A DNA stretch of 7,081 bases from Balneolaceae bacterium (GCA_007126675.1 SLAU01000253.1:1-7081); one strand, 5' to 3'; positions 1 through 6,260 are shown, counted from the stretch's first letter. The notes: generated by a model from the sequence alone, not told the origin. Numbers and translations: made by a program.

Positions 1-45
1 ACCTCATCAGTTTTTATTAAACCTGCATTACGTTTATTTTTGAAT

Positions 46-1452
46 ATGTACATAAACGAACCTGCTACCTTTACCGATTATTACGAACTAACCATGGCTC
101 AGGGATACTATTTATCCGGAAAAGCTGAGCAAAAAGCCTCCTTTGATTATTTTTACAGAAGCAATCCATATAAGGGCGGATACGTAGTATTTGCAGGTCT
201 GGAAAACCTGCTGGAAACACTTGAAAATTATACCTTCACTCCTTCTGAACTTGATTATCTGAGAAGCCAAAATTTTGATGATTCTTTTCTCGGATATCTG
301 AAAGAGTTCAAATTCAGAGGAGATATTTACTCAGTTCCTGAGGGTGAAATCATATTCCCCAAAACTCCTGTATTACGCGTTGAAGGCAGCCTGATTGAAA
401 CACAGATTGTTGAATCGATACTGCTTAATATTCTGAACTTTCAATCATTGATTGCAACCAAAGCTGCAAGAATCCGGCATGCTGCAGGCCCTGATGCTAC
501 CCTGCTCGATTTTGGCCTGAGGCGATCTCATAGCCTTGCAGGAATTCATGCTTCCCGTGCAGCAGTGATCGGCGGATTTAATGGTTCATCAAATGTACAT
601 TCGGCCAGAAAGTTCGGACTGAATGCAGGCGGTACAATGGCTCACTCGTGGGTGCAGGCGTTCGACAGCGAACTTGAATCTTTTCGAGCTTATGCTGATC
701 ATTTTCCGAACTCAACAATTCTGCTTGTTGACACATACAATACACTTACATCCGGGGTGCCGAACGCAATAACGGTTGCGCAGGAATTAAGAGAAAAAGG
801 CCATGAACTTGAAGCAATTCGTCTGGACAGTGGCGATCTTGCGTATCTTGCAAAGAAATCGAGAAAAATGCTTGATGACGCCGGATTTAAGAATGTTAAA
901 ATTGCTGCGTCAAACCAGCTTGATGAAAGAGTCATAAGCAGCCTTTTAAACCAGGGCGCCCCTATCGATATATTCGGTGTGGGTACAAGGCTTGTTACGG
1001 GCAATCCTGATGCAGCAATGGATGGTGTTTATAAGTTATCCTCAGTTGGTGATAAACCCAATTTGAAAGTTTCAGAGAACATCGAAAAAATTACACTTCC
1101 GGGCATTAAAACCGTGAAGCGATTTTTGAATACGGATGGCTCATGGCATGGTGATGCCATCGGAATGGTAAACGGAGATTCTTTTTCAAAGATCTTCCAC
1201 CCTACTTTTCCGGCTAAACATACGGAATTGACTGAAATGGAAAGTAACGAGCTATTAATGCAGATGATGAAAGCAGGCAGTATTATTGTTGAACAACCCG
1301 GGTTGGATAAAATTGCCGAATATTGCAGAAAACGTTTAAGTAAACTCTCACCCGAGTTTAAACGTTTTGATAATCCGCATATATACAAAGTTGGTATTAC
1401 CACCGACCTGATGAATTTGCGAGACAAATTACTTCACGATTATAAAACTTAG
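46..1452 (+). CDS. pncB: Nicotinate phosphoribosyltransferase (NAD salvage)
   Basis: Cytosolic enzyme that joins nicotinate and PRPP, with ATP hydrolysis, to give nicotinate mononucleotide in the Preiss-Handler route to NAD. Numbering here is from the TTG at 40. The N-terminal FTDYYELTMAQGY signature lies at about 11-23, LLDFGLRRSHS at 155-165 has the substrate-binding Arg pair, and GGTMAHSW at 197-204 carries the His (H202) that matches the family's phosphorylated catalytic His. RLDSGDL (261-267), SNQLDE (291-296) and GVGTRLVT (313-320) are the phosphoribosyl/phosphate-binding segments. The length (about 468 aa) is normal and the protein looks intact. I prefer the ATG at 46 over the in-frame TTG two codons earlier; neither has a Shine-Dalgarno site, so this is a judgement. 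First gene of an operon with pncA, whose product makes its substrate; 4 nt separate the two genes. The 45 bp upstream are AT-rich with no clear promoter. Confidence 0.95.
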   Translation: MYINEPATFTDYYELTMAQGYYLSGKAEQKASFDYFYRSNPYKGGYVVFAGLENLLETLENYTFTPSELDYLRSQNFDDSFLGYLKEFKFRGDIYSVPEGEIIFPKTPVLRVEGSLIETQIVESILLNILNFQSLIATKAARIRHAAGPDATLLDFGLRRSHSLAGIHASRAAVIGGFNGSSNVHSARKFGLNAGGTMAHSWVQAFDSELESFRAYADHFPNSTILLVDTYNTLTSGVPNAITVAQELREKGHELEAIRLDSGDLAYLAKKSRKMLDDAGFKNVKIAASNQLDERVISSLLNQGAPIDIFGVGTRLVTGNPDAAMDGVYKLSSVGDKPNLKVSENIEKITLPGIKTVKRFLNTDGSWHGDAIGMVNGDSFSKIFHPTFPAKHTELTEMESNELLMQMMKAGSIIVEQPGLDKIAEYCRKRLSKLSPEFKRFDNPHIYKVGITTDLMNLRDKLLHDYKT

Positions 1453-1456
1453 TCTG

Positions 1457-2068
1457 ATGCGAGCTTTACTGATAATTGATGTTCAAAACGATTTTTGTAA
1501 AAATGGTGCTCTCGAAGTACCTGAAGCAAACACGGTTATTCCTGTAATCAACAAATTGATTCAAGGTTTTGATACCGTAATTCAAACACAGGACTGGCAT
1601 CCGGCAGGCCACAGTTCTTTTGCTTCATCCCATGATGGTAAATCACCCTACGACACAATCGAGGTTGATTATGGTATCCAGGTTCTCTGGCCGGATCATT
1701 GCGTTCAGGGAACTTCCGGAGCTGAATTCCATCCGGATTTGATAACTGAAAAATCGCAGGTAATTATCAGAAAGGGGTTCAGAAAAGAAATCGACTCCTA
1801 CTCTGCCTTTTATGAAAACGATCAGAAGACAAAAACCGGTCTGACAGGATATTTGAAGACAAGAGGAATCAAAGATCTGTATGCAGTTGGCTTAGCGACC
1901 GATTTCTGCGTGAAATGGTCGGTGCTTGATGGATTGAAAGAGGGATTCAATGTCACCGTTGTAAAAGATGCCGTTAAGGGAATCGATATGGATGGTTCTG
2001 TTGAAAAAGCATTTTCTGAAATGGAAGCTGCCGGAGCCCGGTTTACAGATTCAGATTCTCTTCTCTGA
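1457..2068 (+). CDS. pncA: Nicotinamidase
   Basis: Isochorismatase-fold hydrolase that deamidates nicotinamide to nicotinate and ammonia, supplying the neighbouring pncB enzyme. The catalytic triad of the family is visible: D8 in LLIIDVQNDF, K106 in VIIRKGF and C151 in GLATDFCVKWSV. The metal-binding set is also present: D46 and H48 in QDWHPAGHSSF, H52 in the same segment, and H81 in WPDHCVQGT, matching the Asp-His-His-His site of characterised PncA proteins. The cis-peptide-type GLATDFC loop and the WPDHCVQGTSGAEFHP segment distinguish it from other isochorismatase-like proteins. At 203 aa it is a standard length. It starts 4 nt after the pncB stop, has no visible Shine-Dalgarno site, and its TGA stop overlaps the next ATG by one base, so translational coupling is likely. 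Confidence 0.96.
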   Translation: MRALLIIDVQNDFCKNGALEVPEANTVIPVINKLIQGFDTVIQTQDWHPAGHSSFASSHDGKSPYDTIEVDYGIQVLWPDHCVQGTSGAEFHPDLITEKSQVIIRKGFRKEIDSYSAFYENDQKTKTGLTGYLKTRGIKDLYAVGLATDFCVKWSVLDGLKEGFNVTVVKDAVKGIDMDGSVEKAFSEMEAAGARFTDSDSLL

Positions 2069-3180
2069 TGAGTTCAGACAACCACCTTACAAATGTTGAC
2101 GCAACAATACTCGGTGCAGGAATTGCAGGGCTTTCTGTAGCAGATGAGCTGATTGGAAGAGGATTAAAAGTTGCAATCATCGATAAAAAACTGCCCGGGT
2201 CAGGTGCTTCGGGAGCTCCTTTGGTTTTGGCAAACCCTGCCACAGGCCGTCGTGCTAAAATGACCTGGAAAGCCGATTTATGTTATCAGCACTTAAAAAA
2301 TGTACTTGAATCGGTTCAGCAAGAGACAGAGCAACCATTTTTTACAGAAAACGGTGTATTGAGACCTGCACTCACTAAAGAGATGGCTGAGGATTTTGAA
2401 CGGTCTCCCGAAAAATACAACTGGCCGGATAACTGGATTGAATGGATTCCCGAAAAAGAGTTCAAAAATAAATATCCTTTTTTCGGCGACAATTATGGAG
2501 GCCTGCATATCCGGAAAGCATTCTCAATTGATCCAATCCCCTTTTTGAGAAGCTATTCTGATACCCTTGTAAAAAAAGGCCTGCAAACAATCTACAATAG
2601 TTCTGTTCACATCAATTCTGACTCAAAACAGCTAAAAGTAATTAGTTCAGATCAGGAAGCTGAATTTAAATCAGAAATAGTCATCTATGCAGTTGGAAGT
2701 GCAATTACCGATATGAATGAGTGGAATTTTCTCGACTTTTCTTCGATAAAAGGGCAGACTATTTCACTGGATTTAGAAGAAGAGCTGCCATTCCGGGAAT
2801 CAATATCAAGTTTGGGATATATGGCAGCAGATCCTGTGAAACGGAACAGATTGGTGATTGGCAGTACCTATGAGCATCATTTCGATCACGTTAAGCCGGA
2901 CCAGAATGGAAAAAAGGCGCTTTTATCAAAACTGGAGAGAACACTTCCGGGATTAAAATCAGCCATAAAATCTACAGATCAGTGGGCCGGGGTTAGAATT
3001 GCGATGAATGATCATCAGCCTGTAATCGGCAGGCATCCTGAAAAGGAGAATCTCTTCATTATATCTGGCCTTGGATCAAAAGGGATGATCCAAAGCAGAT
3101 ATCTTGCAAAGTTACTTTCCGATCAGATTATTGAAAATCAGGAACCGCCGGAAGAAGTTTCAATATCACGATTTAGTTGA
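2068..3180 (+). CDS. FAD-dependent oxidoreductase, DAO family, MnmC C-terminal-domain-like
   Basis: A 370-aa flavoprotein of the D-amino-acid oxidase/glycine oxidase fold. The dinucleotide-binding GAGIAG is at 16-21 with the ribose-binding acidic residue D39 at the end of strand 2. GASGAPLVLANP (46-57) resembles the GASGN..G.. loop of the MnmC oxidase half, and KGQ at 228-230, AGVR at 307-310 with PVIG at 318-321, and SGLGSKGM at 333-340 match the expected later motifs of that group. MnmC's C-terminal domain removes the carboxymethyl group from cmnm5(s2)U34 in tRNA. The N-terminal methyltransferase half is absent here, so if it does this job it acts with a separate MnmD-type partner. Alternatives are a glycine/sarcosine oxidase-like enzyme of unknown substrate. 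It is coupled to pncA through a TGATG overlap, although no metabolic link to NAD salvage is obvious. Its 3' end overlaps the convergent gene by 8 nt. Confidence 0.8.
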   Translation: MSSDNHLTNVDATILGAGIAGLSVADELIGRGLKVAIIDKKLPGSGASGAPLVLANPATGRRAKMTWKADLCYQHLKNVLESVQQETEQPFFTENGVLRPALTKEMAEDFERSPEKYNWPDNWIEWIPEKEFKNKYPFFGDNYGGLHIRKAFSIDPIPFLRSYSDTLVKKGLQTIYNSSVHINSDSKQLKVISSDQEAEFKSEIVIYAVGSAITDMNEWNFLDFSSIKGQTISLDLEEELPFRESISSLGYMAADPVKRNRLVIGSTYEHHFDHVKPDQNGKKALLSKLERTLPGLKSAIKSTDQWAGVRIAMNDHQPVIGRHPEKENLFIISGLGSKGMIQSRYLAKLLSDQIIENQEPPEEVSISRFS

Positions 3181-4501
3181 CGTCGATCAGTGCAGCCTCG
3201 GAAGAGACAACCGTAATCGCAATCAGGGCAACCATAATGAAAAGGTTGATAAACAGGTTGATCTGATCAATAACAGATTCCATCTTATAACCGGTTTGAA
3301 CTTCGTAATACTCTGCAAGTTGTTTTGCATTTTCCCTCAATGCTCCTGACTCTGCACCCAGCCTGAATCGGCTTATCGCAGTGTTGGTAAACACATTGGT
3401 TGCTTCGATAGACTCAACAAGCCCGGCACCATCTTTAAGCATCATTTTTATAGCTACCTCCTTCACCTGTTTTTCAATGTATGTATTCCGGCAGGCTTCA
3501 GCTGCAATTCTGATAACTTCAATGTTTTGTCCTGAACCACTGTAGAGTGTATAAAATACACGGGCAAAAATTTCAATACTGGTTTTATGCAACAAATCCC
3601 CGATTATCGGAATTTTTATAATGTATTTATCCAGCATAAGCTTTCCTTTCGGGGTTTTTACATACCACGCAAATAACGCCAATGGAATCACAAAAGAAAG
3701 CGTTAATACAATCCAGTGATCCTGCAGCCAGTAACTCCATTCCAGCGTAGCGGCGGTCATCGGGGGCAGCGTAATGTTGAATTCAAGAAACATTTCTGAT
3801 TGAGCCGGAAAAATATATCCAACATAAAAAAGAACTGTTGCGATTACAGCCAACAATGTGACAGAAGGCATGAGCATGGAACGTCTCAAATTCTTTTTAA
3901 ACTCAGCATCTCTCTCCAGGAATTTGGCCGTACTCTCGAATACAAGAGCCATATTACCAGAGGTAGACGCCACACCAAGCATATATGCAGCAAACTTCCC
4001 GAAAACATCTTCGTGCTTGCCATATACTTCGCTACCCTCTTTACCGTCTTTAAGATCTTTCTGGATCTCTTTAATTACATCCTTCATCTTTTTATTCTGT
4101 GTATCCTCATACAGGAGGTCCAGAATTTCATCGTAAGGTAATTCCTGACGAAGGAGGTCAGCCGAAAGGCTTACAAAAGTTACAATCTCTTCATTTGGTA
4201 CACCACCCTTAAAGTCGAACCACTTTTTGTTAATGCTGTGTACTTTGTAACCGAGTTTAGTCAGGGCTCGCTCAAGTTCTTCCTTGTTGTAAGCTTCCTG
4301 TTCACCTAATACCTTGGCTCTGCCATTTTTTTGGACTTTATACTGGTATATCTCTTTTTTCTCGAGAGCCTGTACCTTAAGGCCGTTTTTACGAACCAGC
4401 TTATCTACTTTTTCCTGGGCAGTTTTTTTATTGTCAGCTTCAAACTCGGTTTTAATAATTTTACCGGCTTTGGAAGTGGCTTTTAGTCGAAATTTAGGCA
4501 T
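3173..4501 (-). CDS. Type II secretion/type IV pilus F-family inner-membrane platform protein (GspF/PilC-like) with duplicated N-terminal unit
   Basis: A 442-aa polytopic membrane protein of the T2SSF family, the platform that couples a cytoplasmic assembly ATPase to (pseudo)pilin extraction. The first T2SSF domain spans about 103-230, with FVSLSADLLRQELP and a GVASTSGNM segment. The second spans about 300-428, with FARVFYTLYSGSGQ and the typical GAESGAL at 382-388. Hydrophobic segments lie near 210-230, 262-280 and 411-432, the usual three-helix layout. Unusually, the cytoplasmic N-terminus contains two similar ~45-residue units (4-49 and 51-93), each with an EA.NK core and ending G(L/Y)KV..(L/I).KK; related PilC/GspF proteins normally have one. 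It lies 86 nt downstream of pilin-like gene A on the same strand, so it probably serves those proteins. The ATG at 4501 has no Shine-Dalgarno site. No ATPase gene is adjacent. Confidence 0.88.
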   Translation of the reverse strand: MPKFRLKATSKAGKIIKTEFEADNKKTAQEKVDKLVRKNGLKVQALEKKEIYQYKVQKNGRAKVLGEQEAYNKEELERALTKLGYKVHSINKKWFDFKGGVPNEEIVTFVSLSADLLRQELPYDEILDLLYEDTQNKKMKDVIKEIQKDLKDGKEGSEVYGKHEDVFGKFAAYMLGVASTSGNMALVFESTAKFLERDAEFKKNLRRSMLMPSVTLLAVIATVLFYVGYIFPAQSEMFLEFNITLPPMTAATLEWSYWLQDHWIVLTLSFVIPLALFAWYVKTPKGKLMLDKYIIKIPIIGDLLHKTSIEIFARVFYTLYSGSGQNIEVIRIAAEACRNTYIEKQVKEVAIKMMLKDGAGLVESIEATNVFTNTAISRFRLGAESGALRENAKQLAEYYEVQTGYKMESVIDQINLFINLFIMVALIAITVVSSEAALIDVN

Positions 4502-4537
4502 AATCAGTGTAGATGACTTGTATAAACCGTTAATATA

Positions 4538-4554
4538 TTCTCTTTATAAGAGAA
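4538..4554 (-). other. Weak AT-rich hairpin between pilin A and the platform gene
   Basis: A 7-bp inverted repeat (TTCTCTT, 3-nt loop, AAGAGAA) lies in the 86-nt gap between pilin-like gene A and the platform gene. No T-tract follows on the minus strand, so it is not a convincing intrinsic terminator. It could mark a partial attenuator or RNA processing site separating abundant pilin mRNA from the platform gene, or it may be chance in AT-rich DNA. The rest of the gap (4502-4587) shows nothing else recognisable. Confidence 0.3.
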
Positions 4555-4587
4555 ATAAAATCGTGTATCGTTACAAAAAAGATTTCA

Positions 4588-5028
4588 TTAATTACAGGCA
4601 TCCGGTGCCGGTGGTACACCTATCCCCGGTTTGCCCATTTTGAGTCCATTAGGGCATACTCTTGCAGATAATGAAACCAATGAACCGCTGATGGTTCCGG
4701 TAATTAAAAATTCGTTTTGTGATTGTCCGCTGATAACATAAGTCGCATTCTCATTTTCAGATTCAAGGTTGTCACTTCCTTCTACGATTCTGCCAGGAAA
4801 TGCAAATCTTCTGAAATCAACATTAGCATAAGTTCTCCCACCGCCTCCTAACATTACAGGCCGCATATAATATCCCTGTGCAGCTCCGCCTGCACTAAGT
4901 AAATCGAGCCTGACTGCATCAATCATTGCAGCTTCTGCAGCTGAGCTGAAAGTGTTAAGCGCCACTACAGTTGCTATACCTACAATTATGGTTACCAAAA
5001 TAACGAGTAATAGTTGTTGCTGACCCAT
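4588..5028 (-). CDS. Type IV pilin-like protein, paralogue A (GGGGR family)
   Basis: A 146-aa single-pass protein and one of three tandem paralogues. It begins MGQQQLLLVILV, with a hydrophobic helix at about 6-24, so the architecture is a type IV pilin N-terminus with only 'MG' ahead of a possible prepilin-peptidase cut. The canonical Glu at mature position 5 is missing. After an amphipathic stretch (28-56, with conserved Q51, Y53, R56) comes GGGGR at 61-65, a DF..FAFPG segment at 71-79 and NENATY at 92-97. C125 and C145 could close a C-terminal disulfide loop like a pilin D-region; the tail between them is Gly/Pro-rich. A GGAGG ribosome-binding site lies 5 nt before the ATG. Membrane insertion and filament assembly are inferred from architecture and from the F-family platform gene downstream. 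A membrane-anchored periplasmic protein without filament function is the main alternative. Confidence 0.82.
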   Translation of the reverse strand: MGQQQLLLVILVTIIVGIATVVALNTFSSAAEAAMIDAVRLDLLSAGGAAQGYYMRPVMLGGGGRTYANVDFRRFAFPGRIVEGSDNLESENENATYVISGQSQNEFLITGTISGSLVSLSARVCPNGLKMGKPGIGVPPAPDACN

Positions 5029-5033
5029 GGCAG

Positions 5034-5038
5034 CCTCC
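5034..5038 (-). promoter_or_regulatory. Shine-Dalgarno site of pilin A
   Basis: The minus strand reads GGAGG five bases before the ATG of paralogue A, a strong Shine-Dalgarno match. It stands out because pncB, pncA, the oxidoreductase, the platform gene and paralogue B all lack such a site. It fixes the start codon at 5028 and so confirms that only 'MG' precedes the QQQ-hydrophobic segment. Confidence 0.75.
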
Positions 5039-5159
5039 GATATGATAGAGGGTTGATTGTTAAATTATTGATTTTCAATCGCCGGGAAAGCGGGCAATTG
5101 TTCATCAATTGTTGAATCAAAATAAAAAGAAAAGAGCAATGATAATACTTATTGTAATA

Positions 5160-5185
5160 GCATAAATAAAATTTAATATTTATGC
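5160..5185 (-). repeat. Inverted repeat downstream of pilin B
   Basis: A perfect 9-bp inverted repeat, GCATAAATA / TATTTATGC, flanks an 8-nt AAATTTAA loop, 17 nt past the stop of paralogue B. It could be a weak terminator or a 3' stabilising hairpin for the B transcript. It is AT-rich and no T-run follows on the minus strand, so the role is uncertain. The remaining A-B spacer (5029-5201) contains two CAATTGTT copies near 5095-5115 and no recognisable promoter. Confidence 0.4.
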
Positions 5186-5201
5186 ATTTCTTAAATCTTT
5201 T

Positions 5202-5642
5202 TTATGGACATGGAGGTGGTGTTGGTGCAGTTCCAAAATCAACATCTCCCAAAGCAATACTTCTGGAACATATACGTATTGCGATCATACGCGATTCAGA
5301 ATCATTTACTTCTGCCTCTATAATAAATTGGTTTGCATCAACTGGAATAATCGTGTAAGTACCATTTTCATTATAAGCTATAAGATTATCATCTTCATCA
5401 ATATTGCCGGGAAATGTAAATTTTGAAAAATCAATATCGTTAAATGTTCTGCCTCCGCCTCCCATCAGTTTAGCTCTTTCAAAATATGCCTGGGATGCCT
5501 CACCTAAATTAATCAGATCTACCTGTACCGCACGTACTGCTGCATTATCAAGTGTAGAACCAAAAGTGTTTAATGCAACTACAGTTGCAATACCTATTAT
5601 GATGGTTACCAGTATTACTAGTAGTAATTGTTGCTGTCCCAT
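5202..5642 (-). CDS. Type IV pilin-like protein, paralogue B (GGGGR family)
   Basis: A 146-aa paralogue of A, identical in 26 of the first 27 residues (V16 becomes I). It has the same layout: 'MG', QQQ, a hydrophobic helix at about 6-24, invariant Q51, Y53 and R56, GGGGR at 61-65, DF..F.FPG at 71-79 and NENGTY at 91-96. C125 and C145 sit at exactly the positions used in A despite different surrounding sequence, supporting a conserved C-terminal disulfide; the last residues are Pro-rich (TAPTPPPCP). The start ATG is set by homology with A and C, since no Shine-Dalgarno site precedes it and the leader is extremely AT-rich. A terminator on its 5' side (from gene C) implies its own promoter within about 5643-5727. 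Filament-subunit function is inferred. Confidence 0.82.
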   Translation of the reverse strand: MGQQQLLLVILVTIIIGIATVVALNTFGSTLDNAAVRAVQVDLINLGEASQAYFERAKLMGGGGRTFNDIDFSKFTFPGNIDEDDNLIAYNENGTYTIIPVDANQFIIEAEVNDSESRMIAIRICSRSIALGDVDFGTAPTPPPCP

Positions 5643-5658
5643 AACAAACTAAAATTTA

Positions 5659-5714
5659 TAATTTAAATTTAAAGGCTATAACAATATGATGATTATAAAA
5701 TTAAATTTAAATTA
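5659..5714. repeat. AT-only inverted repeat in the pilin B leader
   Basis: A 14-bp perfect inverted repeat (arms 5659-5672 and 5701-5714, AATTTAAATTTAA-like) with a 28-nt spacer lies between the ATG of paralogue B and the terminator of C, where the B promoter should be. It could be a binding site for a regulator or nucleoid protein, or a leader hairpin. The low sequence complexity means chance is a real alternative. Confidence 0.35.
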
Positions 5715-5727
5715 GATTTCTATAAAG

Positions 5728-5756
5728 AAAAAAAGCTCCCTAAGGAGCTTTTTTTT
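5728..5756 (-). terminator. Intrinsic terminator after pilin C, potentially bidirectional
   Basis: A-tract plus GCTCC, a 4-nt loop (CTAA), then GGAGC and eight T form a perfect 12-bp stem (5728-5739 with 5744-5755). It lies 29 nt beyond the stop of paralogue C on the minus strand, where the RNA ends in a U-run. A-tracts on both sides make it symmetric, so it could also act on the plus strand. It splits paralogue C from B and A at the transcript level. Confidence 0.88.
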
Positions 5757-5784
5757 ACAAATTAATCATAAACGTGACTATTTA

Positions 5785-6240
5785 TTAGTCAGTTGATCCT
5801 GGATTAGATCGAACCCAAGTAACTGAATCACGCTCTACCGTAAGCTCCATTGTTTCTGATGCGTCAGAATCCTCATCTACTGCACCATCAATAAGACTTG
5901 CAGGATGTCCGACCAAAGTAAAACTATCATCTGATGTAACTGAAATATGATATCGGCCATTCTCATTAAATGCATTTGCAGGTTCATCAACATCTTCTAC
6001 TGTTCCAGCAAAAGCAAAATCATTAAAAGTAATGCCATCAAATGACCTTCCACCGCCACCAAGCATTTCTGGTCGCATGTAGTATTGCTGAGCAGAAGCT
6101 GCAATTTGAAGCATATCCTGTCTTACTGCATCTACGTTTGCCTGATCGGCAGCCGTTCCAAATGTGTTAATAGCCACAACCGTCGCGATACCCACGATAA
6201 TTGTTACCAAAATTACGAGAAGTAATTGTTGTTGTCCCAT
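5785..6240 (-). CDS. Type IV pilin-like protein, paralogue C (Cys-less, acidic tail)
   Basis: A 151-aa paralogue, first of the three in transcription order. Its N-terminal 27 residues differ from A only at position 24 (L to I). It keeps Q51, Y53, R56, GGGGR at 61-65, F72, F75, F77, G79 and NENGRY at 92-97, and aligns without gaps to A and B through residue 79. Unlike them it has no cysteine and replaces the C-terminal loop with an acidic stretch (VDEDSDASE at 121-129) followed by a short strand-like end (MELTV, then TWVRSNPG). It may therefore be a different subunit class (minor versus major, or a tip or initiating subunit), or simply a diverged copy. GGAG 6 nt before the ATG is a good ribosome-binding site, and a strong terminator follows, so it is probably monocistronic. 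Confidence 0.82.
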   Translation of the reverse strand: MGQQQLLLVILVTIIVGIATVVAINTFGTAADQANVDAVRQDMLQIAASAQQYYMRPEMLGGGGRSFDGITFNDFAFAGTVEDVDEPANAFNENGRYHISVTSDDSFTLVGHPASLIDGAVDEDSDASETMELTVERDSVTWVRSNPGSTD

Positions 6241-6246
6241 AATGTA

Positions 6247-6250
6247 CTCC
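6247..6250 (-). promoter_or_regulatory. Shine-Dalgarno site of pilin C
   Basis: The minus strand reads GGAG six bases ahead of the ATG at 6240. This decides the start and, with the same arrangement in paralogue A, shows that the two-residue 'MG' leader is not an annotation artefact. Confidence 0.65.
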
Positions 6251-6260
6251 GAGTTGTTTT

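Noticed and set aside
699..1427. Minus-strand open frames inside pncB (699-1004, 1029-1427)
   Set aside because: They lie antisense to a clearly conserved enzyme, have no family features and have no ribosome-binding site; they are shadows of the real frame.
3104..3349. Plus-strand open frame spanning the end of the oxidoreductase and the platform gene
   Set aside because: It overlaps two well-supported genes and its translation is low-complexity with no recognisable domain.
3800..4643. Plus-strand open frames opposite the platform gene
   Set aside because: They are antisense to a strongly supported T2SSF gene; the hydrophobic or Ser-rich look comes from the complementary codons.
5404..5652. 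Plus-strand frame opposite pilin B
   Set aside because: Antisense to a conserved paralogue family member with no independent support.
4588..6240. Flp/Tad-type pilins
   Set aside because: Flp pilins have a longer leader, Glu at mature position 5 followed by Tyr, and much smaller mature size; none of these fit.
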